A stretch of DNA of 64,000 nucleotides from positions 1,116,001-1,180,000 of the forward strand of contig OZ245039.1 of assembly GCA_965224095.1 (NCBI GenBank), given 5' to 3'. The notes under the pieces are model-generated. The model ran no database searches, had not been told where the DNA came from, and worked only from the letters and a program-made list of their open reading frames with translations. A program made the translations under genes and the position numbers. The DNA comes from JBPEWY01 sp965224095 (GTDB lineage: Bacteria; Bacteroidota; Bacteroidia; Flavobacteriales; Flavobacteriaceae). Of the stretch, positions 41,253 through 49,147 are shown piece after piece; the stretch's first letter is position 1; every line of letters starts with the position of its first letter.

Positions 41253-41441
41253 ATGTTAACGACAGGGCAAATGCTTTTTGCTATTTTGTTTGTAATAATC
41301 TTTGTAATTGTTTTAATATCCAGTTACAAAAAAGATTCAAAACTCCACCTCCGGTATTACAAAAACTCTTTTTGGATCCTTATTGGGTTTGTCATTTTTA
41401 TTTCACTTCTGGTATTTATTAAATACTATTTCAGGAACTGA
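41253..41441 (+). CDS. Small two-helix membrane protein, 62 residues
   Basis: The ATG at 41253 opens a 62-residue frame; a longer upstream extension would run antisense through the SDR gene. Two clear membrane helices (about 8-24, LFAILFVIIFVIVLISS, and 39-56, FWILIGFVIFISLLVFI) are joined by a basic loop KKDSKLHLRYYKN. The composition is that of a real integral membrane peptide. Similar short proteins are frequent in Flavobacteriia; function unknown. The start is 31 nt from the divergent SDR start. Confidence 0.7.
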   Translation: MLTTGQMLFAILFVIIFVIVLISSYKKDSKLHLRYYKNSFWILIGFVIFISLLVFIKYYFRN

Positions 41442-41521
41442 TACGTTACTGTGTTACATACAATTAGATTTTTTTTTGAAATTTTTTCTTACAAAAAGAT
41501 ACTTGTATTATAAAAAAAGAG

Positions 41522-41529
41522 TACTTTTG
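41522..41529 (+). promoter_or_regulatory. Promoter -7 box of the 58-residue protein gene
   Basis: TACTTTTG fits TAnnTTTG, 23 nt before the ATG. A TTG lies 16 nt upstream, shorter than the usual spacing. Confidence 0.5.
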
Positions 41530-41552
41530 TACGAGTCCCAAAATAAAAAGCA

Positions 41553-41729
41553 ATGATAACATTAGTAACAGTTCTTGCAGTGCTGGTTACCCTTAATGTG
41601 ATACTGTTAATTTTCAGTGTCAACAAGGTACAGCCTTCCACAAAAAAAGAAGGAAATTATATTCGCAAGGTAGAGCATCAGTTATTGATAAACGACCTGG
41701 AATACAGTTCTTTCAAAAAAGCTGGATAA
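41553..41729 (+). CDS. Small single-span membrane protein, 58 residues
   Basis: ATG at 41553 to TAA at 41727. An N-terminal hydrophobic helix (ITLVTVLAVLVTLNVILLIF) is followed by a polar tail with KVQPSTKKEGNYIRKVEHQ and DLEYSSFKKAG. The frame sits between a TAnnTTTG box and a strong terminator that starts 3 nt after the stop, so it is very likely a complete, independently transcribed gene. The function is unknown; the layout resembles small membrane regulators. Confidence 0.7.
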   Translation: MITLVTVLAVLVTLNVILLIFSVNKVQPSTKKEGNYIRKVEHQLLINDLEYSSFKKAG

Positions 41730-41731
41730 AA

Positions 41732-41760
41732 AAAAACTCCTCTAAGAGGAGTTTTTCTTT
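41732..41760. terminator. Bidirectional terminator after the small gene
   Basis: AAAAACTCCTC pairs with GAGGAGTTTTT around TAA; T runs on both strands serve this gene and the convergent M49 peptidase gene. Confidence 0.88.
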
Positions 41761-41761
41761 T

Positions 41762-43795
41762 TTAATTGACTTCCGGCAAAAAGTTATAATTTTTCGAGTA
41801 ATACAACATTTGTTTTTCAAAACTTTCGGGTTGCGTTACCTTAATGGAAGTAATCGCTCCGTTTTCATCGGTTTCAGGTACCAGTACCGGATTTACAAAG
41901 CCGCTATAGGGAGCTGTTGTAAACTGTTTATTTCGTTCCAATATTTCTGCATGTGTTTGCTGATCTACTTTCACGCCATATCCTTCTACCAATGCTTCGG
42001 CTGCTTCATAATCGCCTTCCGATTTGATTCGCTGCGTTTCCCGGAGCAATTGTCCGAACAGCTCTCTTAATTTGGCATAGTCGTTAATATTATAATACGT
42101 TTTACCATCCCGGTTTATCTTCTCTATTACATTATCGGCAGCTCCTTTTTCAAAGGCCCAGGCAGATACCCATTGACGATTACGCATATGTGCTTCTTCC
42201 ACATCATCACCCAGTTTAAGGCGTATAAGCTGCGTTAGCAATCCGTTTCTTATATAACCATCATAGGCTGCCTTTCCAACTTTTTCCCAATCTTCAACCA
42301 GTCCTAACTCCTGTAATTTAGGATCCATAAGGTAATACAATCCAACCAAATCGGCTCGCCCTTCTTCCAGGGTAGAAGCATAGTTTTTAAGGGTCTCCTT
42401 GGTTTCCCCCACACCCGGATTTAATTTACCCGATGCATGTCCGATTACTTCGTGTAGCGCGGTGTGAAGTTTATCGGCTAACTGGCCGTATTTCTTTTCC
42501 AGCTCATATTCTTCATCGTCATTTACAAATTCTTTGAGGCGTCCGCTGCTACCGGCATTGTTGTACGCGTTAATAATATTTCCAAGCGATACCGATTTAG
42601 AACCCACAGCGGCTCTAATCCAGTTGGCATTGGGCAGGTTAACCCCAATGGGGGTACTTGGAGAAGCATCTCCGGCCTCGCCTGCAACAATAACCGTTTT
42701 ATAAGAAACCCCTACTACATTTTCCTTTTTGTGTTCTTCCATCAAAGGGGCATTGTCTTCAAACCACTGTGCATTATCCGATAACACAGCCATTTTCTGC
42801 GACATTTCAAAATCTTTAATCTGCACAATCGTTTCATACGATCCCCGATAACCCAACGGATCATTGTATACTTCAATAAAACTGTTTATATAATCTATAT
42901 TCCCCTCGGTAGCTTCTGTCCACGCCACATTGTAATCATCCCAGGTTTTCAAATCACCTGTTTTATAGTATTCTATTAATAATCCCAGTGCATCTTCCTG
43001 AGCTTTATTTTCAACTACTCCCTTAGCTTTTTCCAACCAATAGATAATTTTATCAATTGCCTGTCCGTACAGTCCCCCGGACTTATACACCCGCTCTTTC
43101 ACTACACCATCTTCCTTAACCAGTTGCGAGTTTAATCCGAATGAAAGCGGCTTTTCAGGATCCGGAGATTTTTTGGCGGCATAGAACGCTTCCACATCTT
43201 TATTGGTTACATTAGGTCCATAAAAATTTACGGCTGAAAGGGCCACGTTATCAACACCTTTTGCCTGATTTACCTTTTTAGCATCACTATCGCTAAAAAT
43301 AACTTCCAAAGCTTCACCATCCAGTGCTGTATTTGTTTCGGTTAACAGGGTTTCCAGATATGTCTTTGAAAAATCAGGTTTGATCTTGTCGTTTGAATAG
43401 TGATGATGAATTCCGTTCGAGAACCAAACTCTTTTTAAGTAGGTTTCAAAGTTCTTCCAAGCTTCCGACTCTTTATCTCCCTGGTATGAAGTATAAATAT
43501 TTTCCAGAGCTTTTCTAATTTTAAGATTGTGGCGATAATTCTGATCCCACATAATATCTCTTCCGGATAATCCGGCCTGAGTTAAATAGTACACCAGTTT
43601 TTGCTCCTTTAGGCTAAGTTTATCCCAACCCGGAATTTGATAACGTAATATTCGTAAATCGGCAAACTGATCTACCGTATACTCAAACTTGGTTTCATCC
43701 CCTTTCTTTACCACTTCCTGTTCCTGTTTAGTTTCCTTACAGGAAAATAATACGGAAGCAATAAGAAAGAATGCAATTGTGGATTTTAATTTCAT
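41762..43795 (-). CDS. Dipeptidyl peptidase III (M49) lipoprotein
   Basis: 677 residues from the ATG at 43795, chosen because it begins a lipoprotein signal (MKLKSTIAFFLIASVLFSCK, Cys19). The M49 zinc motif is HEVIGH at 448-453 (H-E-x-x-G-H, one residue longer than H-E-x-x-H), and the third ligand glutamate lies in EEGRAD (477-482). The fold covers the whole mature chain. It removes dipeptides from oligopeptide N termini; lipidation places it in the periplasm or on the cell surface, whereas eukaryotic forms are cytosolic. A TAAATTTG box at 43863-43856 is its likely promoter. Confidence 0.93.
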   Translation of the reverse strand: MKLKSTIAFFLIASVLFSCKETKQEQEVVKKGDETKFEYTVDQFADLRILRYQIPGWDKLSLKEQKLVYYLTQAGLSGRDIMWDQNYRHNLKIRKALENIYTSYQGDKESEAWKNFETYLKRVWFSNGIHHHYSNDKIKPDFSKTYLETLLTETNTALDGEALEVIFSDSDAKKVNQAKGVDNVALSAVNFYGPNVTNKDVEAFYAAKKSPDPEKPLSFGLNSQLVKEDGVVKERVYKSGGLYGQAIDKIIYWLEKAKGVVENKAQEDALGLLIEYYKTGDLKTWDDYNVAWTEATEGNIDYINSFIEVYNDPLGYRGSYETIVQIKDFEMSQKMAVLSDNAQWFEDNAPLMEEHKKENVVGVSYKTVIVAGEAGDASPSTPIGVNLPNANWIRAAVGSKSVSLGNIINAYNNAGSSGRLKEFVNDDEEYELEKKYGQLADKLHTALHEVIGHASGKLNPGVGETKETLKNYASTLEEGRADLVGLYYLMDPKLQELGLVEDWEKVGKAAYDGYIRNGLLTQLIRLKLGDDVEEAHMRNRQWVSAWAFEKGAADNVIEKINRDGKTYYNINDYAKLRELFGQLLRETQRIKSEGDYEAAEALVEGYGVKVDQQTHAEILERNKQFTTAPYSGFVNPVLVPETDENGAITSIKVTQPESFEKQMLYYSKNYNFLPEVN

Positions 43796-43855
43796 TTGTC
43801 TTGCTTTGATTAATTTATTAAATGCTCTTGTTAGATAAGAACCTATGTTACACCA

Positions 43856-43863
43856 CAAATTTA
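43856..43863 (-). promoter_or_regulatory. M49 peptidase promoter -7 box
   Basis: Minus-strand TAAATTTG fits TAnnTTTG and implies a leader of about 55 nt. Confidence 0.45.
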
Positions 43864-43932
43864 ACCAAATATTCGAACCCAAATTAAAATTTCTGTATCT
43901 TAGAGACCATCAAATCAATACATCATTTTCAA

Positions 43933-44964
43933 ATGAAATTTTTAAAATATTTATTCTTACTTATTCTCATATTATTTATTGTAGGTGCTATTTACGTGGC
44001 CATTCAGCCTAGCGATTTTGAAGTGAAGAGAACGCGGACCATACAGGCTCCGGCTGCCGTAATATATAATAATGTAGGTGATTTTAAAAATTGGGAAGCC
44101 TGGTCTTCCTGGGCTGAGGCCGATCCGGATCTTAGGATTACACTTTCCGAAAAAACTTCAGGTGTTGGTGGTTCTTATCAATGGGAAGATAAAGACGGTA
44201 TAGGAACTATGACTACAAAACAAATGAACGCTCCGGAATCTATACAGCAGGAAATGCAGTTTGCAGATTTTCCTCCGTCACAGATTGACTGGAATTTTAA
44301 ACCCAATGAAGATGGTTCCACAGAAGTTAGCTGGACTATCAGCGGTAAAGATTTGCCTTTCGGATTCAAAGCTTTTTCGGCATTTTCCGGAGGGATGGAG
44401 AAACAGATAGGCCCTCATTTTGAACGTGGACTTGAAAAACTGGATAGTATTGTAGTTGCCGATATGAAAAAATACGCAGTGGTAACCGATGGTCTAACCG
44501 ATTACGGTGGTGGTTATTACCTGTATACAACAGCAGCTGTAAGACAGCAGGATATGAGTTCAAAGATGGCAGAATTATTCCCGAAAATAACAGGGTTTAT
44601 GAAGGCCAACAATATCCAAATGGCAGGAATGCCTTTTACTCTTTACAATGAATGGGATGAGGAAGCGGGAACTACAATCATGTCAACTTCTATTCCTGTT
44701 AAGGAACGGGTAATCGTTCCAGCGGAAAGTGAAGTTTTATGTGGTTTTATAGAACCCGGTAGTTATTTTAAAACAACGCTTACCGGGAATTATAGTAATT
44801 TGTACGAAGCCTGGACCAAAGCAGGTGAAGCTATGAAAGCACAAAACTTAGAGCAGGATGCCGATAAGGCTCCGTTTGAAGTTTATAAAAATGATCCGAC
44901 CGGGTTTCCGAATCCTGCCGATTGGATTACCGAAATATACATACCCGTAAAGCCGTCGGAATAG
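43933..44964 (+). CDS. SRPBCC/START-like and GyrI-like two-domain protein
   Basis: 343 residues. An N-terminal membrane helix (FLKYLFLLILILFIVGAIYVA) anchors the protein. Residues about 28-180 are an SRPBCC polyketide-cyclase-like domain (VKRTRTIQAPAAVIYNNVGD, WEAWSSWAEADPD, SWTISGKDLPFGF). Residues about 190-340 are a GyrI-like/AraC effector-binding domain (AAVRQQDMSSKMAELFPKI, GYSNLYEAWTK-type segment, PTGFPNPADWITEIYIPVK). Both domains bind hydrophobic small molecules in relatives, so a lipid- or ligand-binding membrane protein is likely. It is monocistronic and ends at an intrinsic terminator. Confidence 0.88.
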   Translation: MKFLKYLFLLILILFIVGAIYVAIQPSDFEVKRTRTIQAPAAVIYNNVGDFKNWEAWSSWAEADPDLRITLSEKTSGVGGSYQWEDKDGIGTMTTKQMNAPESIQQEMQFADFPPSQIDWNFKPNEDGSTEVSWTISGKDLPFGFKAFSAFSGGMEKQIGPHFERGLEKLDSIVVADMKKYAVVTDGLTDYGGGYYLYTTAAVRQQDMSSKMAELFPKITGFMKANNIQMAGMPFTLYNEWDEEAGTTIMSTSIPVKERVIVPAESEVLCGFIEPGSYFKTTLTGNYSNLYEAWTKAGEAMKAQNLEQDADKAPFEVYKNDPTGFPNPADWITEIYIPVKPSE

Positions 44965-44983
44965 TACAGGTAAAAAAGAATTG

Positions 44984-45018
44984 AATTGCTTCTTCTATTA
45001 CGAGGAGCAATTTTTTTA
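44984..45018 (+). terminator. Terminator before crcB
   Basis: AATTGCTTCT pairs with AGGAGCAATT (one G-U pair), followed by seven T, between the SRPBCC gene and crcB. Confidence 0.8.
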
Positions 45019-45028
45019 TTAGCCATTT

Positions 45029-45394
45029 ATGAAACAATTTATATTAGTTTTTCTGGGCGGAGGGCTGGGAAGTGGATTGCGTTATATAGTAAGCAAATAT
45101 GCCAACGGACTTATTCAAACGATACCTCTGGGAACCTTAGCAGTTAATGTGCTGGGCAGTTTTATAATAGGGGTTTTACTTGCCCTGGTTACTAAAAATA
45201 ACGCACTGACGGAAAGTCAGGCATTACTTGCCGCTACGGGTTTCTGTGGTGGCTTTACCACCTTTTCCGCTTTTGCTTTTGAAAATTATCAGATGCTTAA
45301 AACAGGCGATATCACCCATTTTGTTTTTTATACGCTGATAAGTTTGGCGCTGGGTTTACTGGCTGTTTTTTTGGGCATAACCCTGATCAAGTAA
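45029..45394 (+). CDS. crcB: Fluoride channel CrcB/Fluc
   Basis: 121 residues with four membrane helices. Family motifs are GGGLGSGLRYIVSKY at the start, PLGTLAVNVLGSFIIGVLL with the conserved Asn, and TGFCGGFTTFSAFAFEN carrying the central sodium-site and phenylalanine-box residues. It forms an inverted dimer that exports fluoride. The 64 nt between it and the preceding gene hold only a terminator: no fluoride riboswitch consensus is visible, so it lacks the usual RNA control. It starts 10 nt after that terminator. Confidence 0.95.
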   Translation: MKQFILVFLGGGLGSGLRYIVSKYANGLIQTIPLGTLAVNVLGSFIIGVLLALVTKNNALTESQALLAATGFCGGFTTFSAFAFENYQMLKTGDITHFVFYTLISLALGLLAVFLGITLIK

Positions 45395-45404
45395 GTGAAT
45401 TTAA

Positions 45405-46064
45405 CTATTTCTTAAATGCCATAACGCCTGCTCTTATTTCTATATCCATATTGTTTTCAGCAGGAACCTTCGGACATGAATATTTTTTGTTGTACGCGCA
45501 ATAAGGATTGTAAGCCTTATTAAAATCTATTACAATCTCATTTCCATCAGGAATGGATAAATCTATATAGCGTCCGCCGCCATACGTTAACTCACCATTT
45601 GTAAGATCGGTAAAAGGTAAAAAAAGGTAGTTCTTATATTCTTCCTCTAATTTTAACTGCTGATTTCGATAAAGTGTGAGCCTGAATTGTTTTCCGTTCA
45701 ATTCAAAAAGCGCCACTCCGTAACTTCTGTATTCCGGAAGTCGCTCTGTTGTAGTAGGCATAAAAAATGGAAGTTCGTTAGGGGTTTCCTCAAATTTTGC
45801 CACAATTCGCAAAGTGGTATCCATAGGAAAAAATTCCAGCGATTGAAAATTCTTAAGATCCCGGGCCGTTAAAGGTGAAGTTTTGGCATCTTTAAACTCG
45901 TTATTTAACTTTTTTCGGAAATCCAGTACAGACTGTACAACTTCCGTAGAATCACTCACAGTGGTATGTTCTAAGGCAAGGTCGTGATATTTTTTATCCG
46001 ATTTACAGGCGATATAAGAGACCGATAACAAGAAAACAAAAACCCAAATAAACTTTCGATGCAT
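45405..46064 (-). CDS. DUF1684 lipoprotein
   Basis: 219 residues with a lipoprotein signal (RKFIWVFVFLLSVSYIACK, Cys20). The DUF1684 domain fills the mature chain: EFKDAKTSPLTARDLKNF at the start, GVALFELNGKQFRLTLYRNQ in the middle, and the conserved RYIDLSIPDGNEIVIDFNKAYNPYCAYN (split) and YSCPKVPAENNMDIEI near the end. The activity is unknown, and the conserved cysteines and histidine-poor core do not reveal it. The gene is divergent from the MFS leader and has a TACCTTTG box at 46101-46094. Confidence 0.9.
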   Translation of the reverse strand: MHRKFIWVFVFLLSVSYIACKSDKKYHDLALEHTTVSDSTEVVQSVLDFRKKLNNEFKDAKTSPLTARDLKNFQSLEFFPMDTTLRIVAKFEETPNELPFFMPTTTERLPEYRSYGVALFELNGKQFRLTLYRNQQLKLEEEYKNYLFLPFTDLTNGELTYGGGRYIDLSIPDGNEIVIDFNKAYNPYCAYNKKYSCPKVPAENNMDIEIRAGVMAFKK

Positions 46065-46093
46065 ATTGCAGAATTAAATCATTTACTAATATT

Positions 46094-46129
46094 CAAAGGT
46101 ACAACTTAACATTTTTTTATTTAGCTTTG
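46094..46129. promoter_or_regulatory. Divergent promoters: DUF1684 gene and MFS leader
   Basis: Minus-strand TACCTTTG (46101-46094) serves DUF1684 and plus-strand TAGCTTTG (46122-46129) starts the MFS leader; both fit TAnnTTTG exactly. No clear -33 element is seen for either. Confidence 0.55.
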
Positions 46130-46134
46130 TGCTT

Positions 46135-46281
46135 CATTTAAAAAAATCATGAGAACAATTACAACCAATAAACAGCGATGTGTTTCCGAAAACAGGAACC
46201 GGTGCCGTTATGTGTTGTAATTATATCAGTATAAAGTAATACAATGCTAAAAAGCCCGGTGAAATCACCGGGCTTTTTATT
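46135..46281 (+). ncRNA. Structured leader / candidate attenuator of the MFS gene
   Basis: Leader of about 145 nt between the TAGCTTTG box and the MFS gene. A 9-bp closing stem pairs AATTACAAC (46157-46165) with GTTGTAATT (46214-46222) and encloses the hairpin TGTTT-CCGA-AAACA (46181-46194). CCGGTG at 46199-46204 repeats the core of the terminator's 5' arm and could pair with its 3' arm. A 13-bp terminator (46249-46278) follows and lies only 34 nt before the MFS start. A 23-codon frame (46149-46220, five Arg codons) could be a leader peptide. Neither a known riboswitch class nor a ligand is recognised. Confidence 0.55.
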
Positions 46282-46283
46282 TT
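46249..46283 (+). terminator. Terminator inside the MFS leader
   Basis: AAAAAGCCCGGTG pairs over 13 bp with CACCGGGCTTTTT around AAAT. No plus-strand gene ends upstream, so on this strand it can act only on the MFS leader transcript. Confidence 0.9.
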
Positions 46284-46311
46284 TAATCATTCTAAATAAG
46301 CTTTTATCATT

Positions 46312-47553
46312 ATGAAAAAACTGTATTTTGGATATATAAGTTCTTTTGAAGGACTTTCCAGAGAAGTTTGGTGGCTTTCCTTAATCACGCTTATTAACAG
46401 AGCGGGGACTATGGTTATTCCTTTTCTGTCTCTGTACCTAACTCAAAGCCTGAACTTCTCTTTGAGCGATGTGGGCTGGGTTATGTCCAGTTTTGGATTA
46501 GGCTCGGTAATAGGTTCCTGGATAGGTGGAAAGCTTACGGATAAAATTGGTTATTATCAGGTAATGCTCGGAAGTTTGTTACTAACGGGAATACTTTTTA
46601 TAGGTATACAGTTTATAACCAGTTTTTGGGCATTATGTCTGGGGATTTTTATTCTAATGGCCATAGCAGATAGCTTCCGTCCTGCCCTTTTTGTTGCTCT
46701 TAGCGCCTATAGCAAGCCCGAAAACAAGACCCGGTCAGTCACCTTAATTCGTCTTGCGATAAACCTGGGGTTTTCCGCCGGTCCTGCCGTTGGAGGATTA
46801 ATTATTACCACCTTAGGGTATAACGGCTTGTTTTGGGTAGACGGGATCACCTGTATTGGTGCAGGGATGCTATTGCTGCAAGTATTACACCCCAGAAAGG
46901 CTAAAATACTGGACGAGGTAAGGAATGAAAATCCGAAATCGGCTTATTCGGATGTTCCGTACTGGATATTTTTTGCCAGTATGGTACTATTTGGATTTGT
47001 GTTCTTACAATATTTTTCAACCATGCCATTATACTATAAGGATGTTCACAATCTGAATGAATCTAAAATAGGTTTGTTGTTAGGATTAAACGGACTCTTA
47101 ATATTTATTCTCGAAATGCCGCTTGTTAAATTTTTTGAATCAAAGAAATGGTCCAAAGTAACCAATATGACTATTGGGGCTGTTCTTACGGGACTTAGTT
47201 TCCTGATACTGAATTTAACCGGATGGAGTGGTGTATTGGTTATTGGAATGCTGTTAATGACGGTAGGAGAAATGATTACCTTTCCTTTTTCCAATGCATT
47301 TGCCATGGATAGAGCCCGAAGAGGTAATCAGGGAGAATATATGGCGTTGTACAGTATTGCATTTTCCGTGGCCCATATTTTCGGGCATAATTCAGGGATG
47401 CAGTCTATCAACTCATTCGGTTATGAATTTACATGGTATGGTATTACGGTGTTAAGTGCAGTAAGTATCTTATTGCTTTGGTTTTTAAAACAACATCTGG
47501 ATAAGGAACACGATCAGGCACCTATAGAACCAAATTCCACACCTTCGGAGTAA
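46312..47553 (+). CDS. Major facilitator superfamily transporter
   Basis: 413 residues with twelve predicted membrane helices. Motif A-like loops appear after helix 2 (GSWIGGKLTDKIGYYQVM) and the N-terminal part resembles drug-efflux MFS proteins (INRAGTMVIPFLSLYLTQSL; FRPALFVALSAYSKPENKTRSVTLIRLAINLG, split). The family exports drugs, sugars or metabolites; the substrate is not evident. Expression is probably gated by the preceding leader terminator. The final 40 nt overlap the end of the convergent MscS gene. Confidence 0.92.
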   Translation: MKKLYFGYISSFEGLSREVWWLSLITLINRAGTMVIPFLSLYLTQSLNFSLSDVGWVMSSFGLGSVIGSWIGGKLTDKIGYYQVMLGSLLLTGILFIGIQFITSFWALCLGIFILMAIADSFRPALFVALSAYSKPENKTRSVTLIRLAINLGFSAGPAVGGLIITTLGYNGLFWVDGITCIGAGMLLLQVLHPRKAKILDEVRNENPKSAYSDVPYWIFFASMVLFGFVFLQYFSTMPLYYKDVHNLNESKIGLLLGLNGLLIFILEMPLVKFFESKKWSKVTNMTIGAVLTGLSFLILNLTGWSGVLVIGMLLMTVGEMITFPFSNAFAMDRARRGNQGEYMALYSIAFSVAHIFGHNSGMQSINSFGYEFTWYGITVLSAVSILLLWFLKQHLDKEHDQAPIEPNSTPSE

Positions 47554-48347
47554 GCTACTTTTATCTGATTATTATTGAAGGCCTTTTTAATAGCCGCATG
47601 AGTTTCAAAAATAGCTTCCCAGTAATCATCAGGATGTGTATAGGGGCGAACCGCTATCTCGATACTATGACTGTCAAAATTTGATATTCCTATTTCGGGT
47701 TGCGGTTCGTTTAATAATATCGTTAATGGTTTTAATGCTTCCGAAATAATTTGCCGCACTTTCGGAAAATTCTCCTCATAGGGCATGGTAACATGAACTT
47801 CCAGTCTGACCAAGCCTTTATTGGAATAATTGGTAACAACCGAGTCTGTTACTTTACTGTTGGGCACAATAAGCGTTTTCTTCCCGGGTGTAACTATCGT
47901 AGTATTGAAAATACCTATTTCCTCAACCGTTCCGAACTTATCGTCAACATCGATCCAGTCTCCTATTTTATAAGGTTTTAGTGTGAGTATAAGAATTCCT
48001 GAAGCAAAATTTCCCAGACTTCCCTGTAACGCCATTCCCACGGCAAATCCTGCTGCGGCAATTATAGTAAAAAACCCGGTTAGATTAGCACCGAGTATTG
48101 CAGCAGCTGCCAGAAATAGCGCCAGTTTAAGCAATACGTCGATCACGGAAATAAGAAATGGTCTTATTTCTTCCGAAAACCCAAAACGGGCAAGGCTCTT
48201 ATCGTTTACTTTCCGCAGTCGCCTTACAATTTTAAAACCCAGCCATAAAACCAGAAAGGCCAATATAATCCGCGGCAGGTATTCCATAGCCATTGCCGAG
48301 AGTTCGTTTGCGTAGTCCCATAATTTTTCTTTGGAGAACCGTTCCAT
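47514..48347 (-). CDS. Small-conductance mechanosensitive channel MscS
   Basis: 277 residues, close to the classic MscS length. Helix 1 lies at about 25-45; the pore helix is AAAGFAVGMALQGSLGNFASGILI (split near residue 97), which keeps the Ala/Gly packing of E. coli MscS; the beta domain is KIGDWIDVDDKFGTVEEIGIF with LIVPNSKVTDSVVTNYS. The protein relieves osmotic pressure. It differs from the other MscS gene in the window (31711-32568), so the two are probably not recent copies. The C-terminal codons overlap the MFS gene by 40 nt antisense. A TACATTTG box at 48382-48375 is the likely promoter. Confidence 0.95.
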   Translation of the reverse strand: MERFSKEKLWDYANELSAMAMEYLPRIILAFLVLWLGFKIVRRLRKVNDKSLARFGFSEEIRPFLISVIDVLLKLALFLAAAAILGANLTGFFTIIAAAGFAVGMALQGSLGNFASGILILTLKPYKIGDWIDVDDKFGTVEEIGIFNTTIVTPGKKTLIVPNSKVTDSVVTNYSNKGLVRLEVHVTMPYEENFPKVRQIISEALKPLTILLNEPQPEIGISNFDSHSIEIAVRPYTHPDDYWEAIFETHAAIKKAFNNNQIKVAYSEGVEFGSIGA

Positions 48348-48399
48348 GTTCAGTACATTTTTTATCTATTTTTACAAATGTAACCAACTGTATTAAATA

Positions 48400-49140
48400 G
48401 TGAAAAATATTTGGGCAGGAAGCATCCTCTTTTTTAGTTTGTTTATCGGAAGTTGCCATAAGGCAAAAGTTCAACAAAACAATGCGGAACAACATCGCCA
48501 ATTAAAAGTTTCGGATACCGACCGCTATAATGTGGCTTTCCTAATCATGGATGGCACTTATAATACCGAATTAACTGCTCCTTTTGACATTTTTCAGCAT
48601 ACGGTATTTAGAGACAGTATCCGGGCTATGAATGTATTTACGGTGGCAAATACCACAAAAGCTATAACTACTTTTGAGGGCTTAAAAATTCTTCCGGATT
48701 TTGATTATACCAAAGATGTAATTCCACGAATAGATATTCTGGTAGTTCCCAGTGCCGAACACCATCTGGATTCCGATCTGGAAGACGGTAATATGATAGA
48801 ATTTGTGAAAGAAGCTTCCGAAAAAGCGCTGTTTGTTACCTCGCATTGCGATGGTTCCTTTGTACTGGCAAAGGCCGGGTTATTAGAAGGTGTAGTTTCC
48901 ACAACGTTCCCGAGCGACATCCCTAAAATGCGTAAAATGTTCCCGGAACTCGATATCCGGGACAGTGTACTTTTTGTTCATGATGGTAAATTTATTACAT
49001 CTGCAGGCGGAGCTAAAAGCTTTGAGGCCGCTTTATACCTCTGTGAGTATTTATATGGAAAAAAAACAGCTGTAAGGCTTGCTAAAGGTCTCGTTATTGA
49101 CTGGGCAAACTCCGAAGTACCTCACCTTATAGTTAAATAG
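48400..49140 (+). CDS. DJ-1/PfpI-family lipoprotein
   Basis: 246 residues with a GTG start at 48400. The lipoprotein signal is MKNIWAGSILFFSLFIGSC (Cys19), unusual for a fold that is normally cytoplasmic. The DJ-1/PfpI domain is at about residues 43-240: NVAFLIMDGTYNTELTAPFDIF, DILVVPSAEHHL and the nucleophile elbow ALFVTSHCDGSFVLAKAG with Cys150. Relatives are amidotransferase-like, glyoxalases or transcription factors; with no helix-turn-helix here, an envelope role is inferred. It is transcribed alone and convergent with the Lrp gene. Confidence 0.88.
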   Translation: MKNIWAGSILFFSLFIGSCHKAKVQQNNAEQHRQLKVSDTDRYNVAFLIMDGTYNTELTAPFDIFQHTVFRDSIRAMNVFTVANTTKAITTFEGLKILPDFDYTKDVIPRIDILVVPSAEHHLDSDLEDGNMIEFVKEASEKALFVTSHCDGSFVLAKAGLLEGVVSTTFPSDIPKMRKMFPELDIRDSVLFVHDGKFITSAGGAKSFEAALYLCEYLYGKKTAVRLAKGLVIDWANSEVPHLIVK

Positions 49141-49147
49141 CTAATTA

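Noticed and set aside
44965..45028. Fluoride riboswitch before crcB
   Set aside because: The 64-nt gap contains a simple terminator hairpin and no conserved riboswitch core.
48348..49140. DJ-1 protein as an AraC-type regulator
   Set aside because: Only the DJ-1/PfpI domain is present; there is no helix-turn-helix after it, and a lipoprotein signal precedes it.
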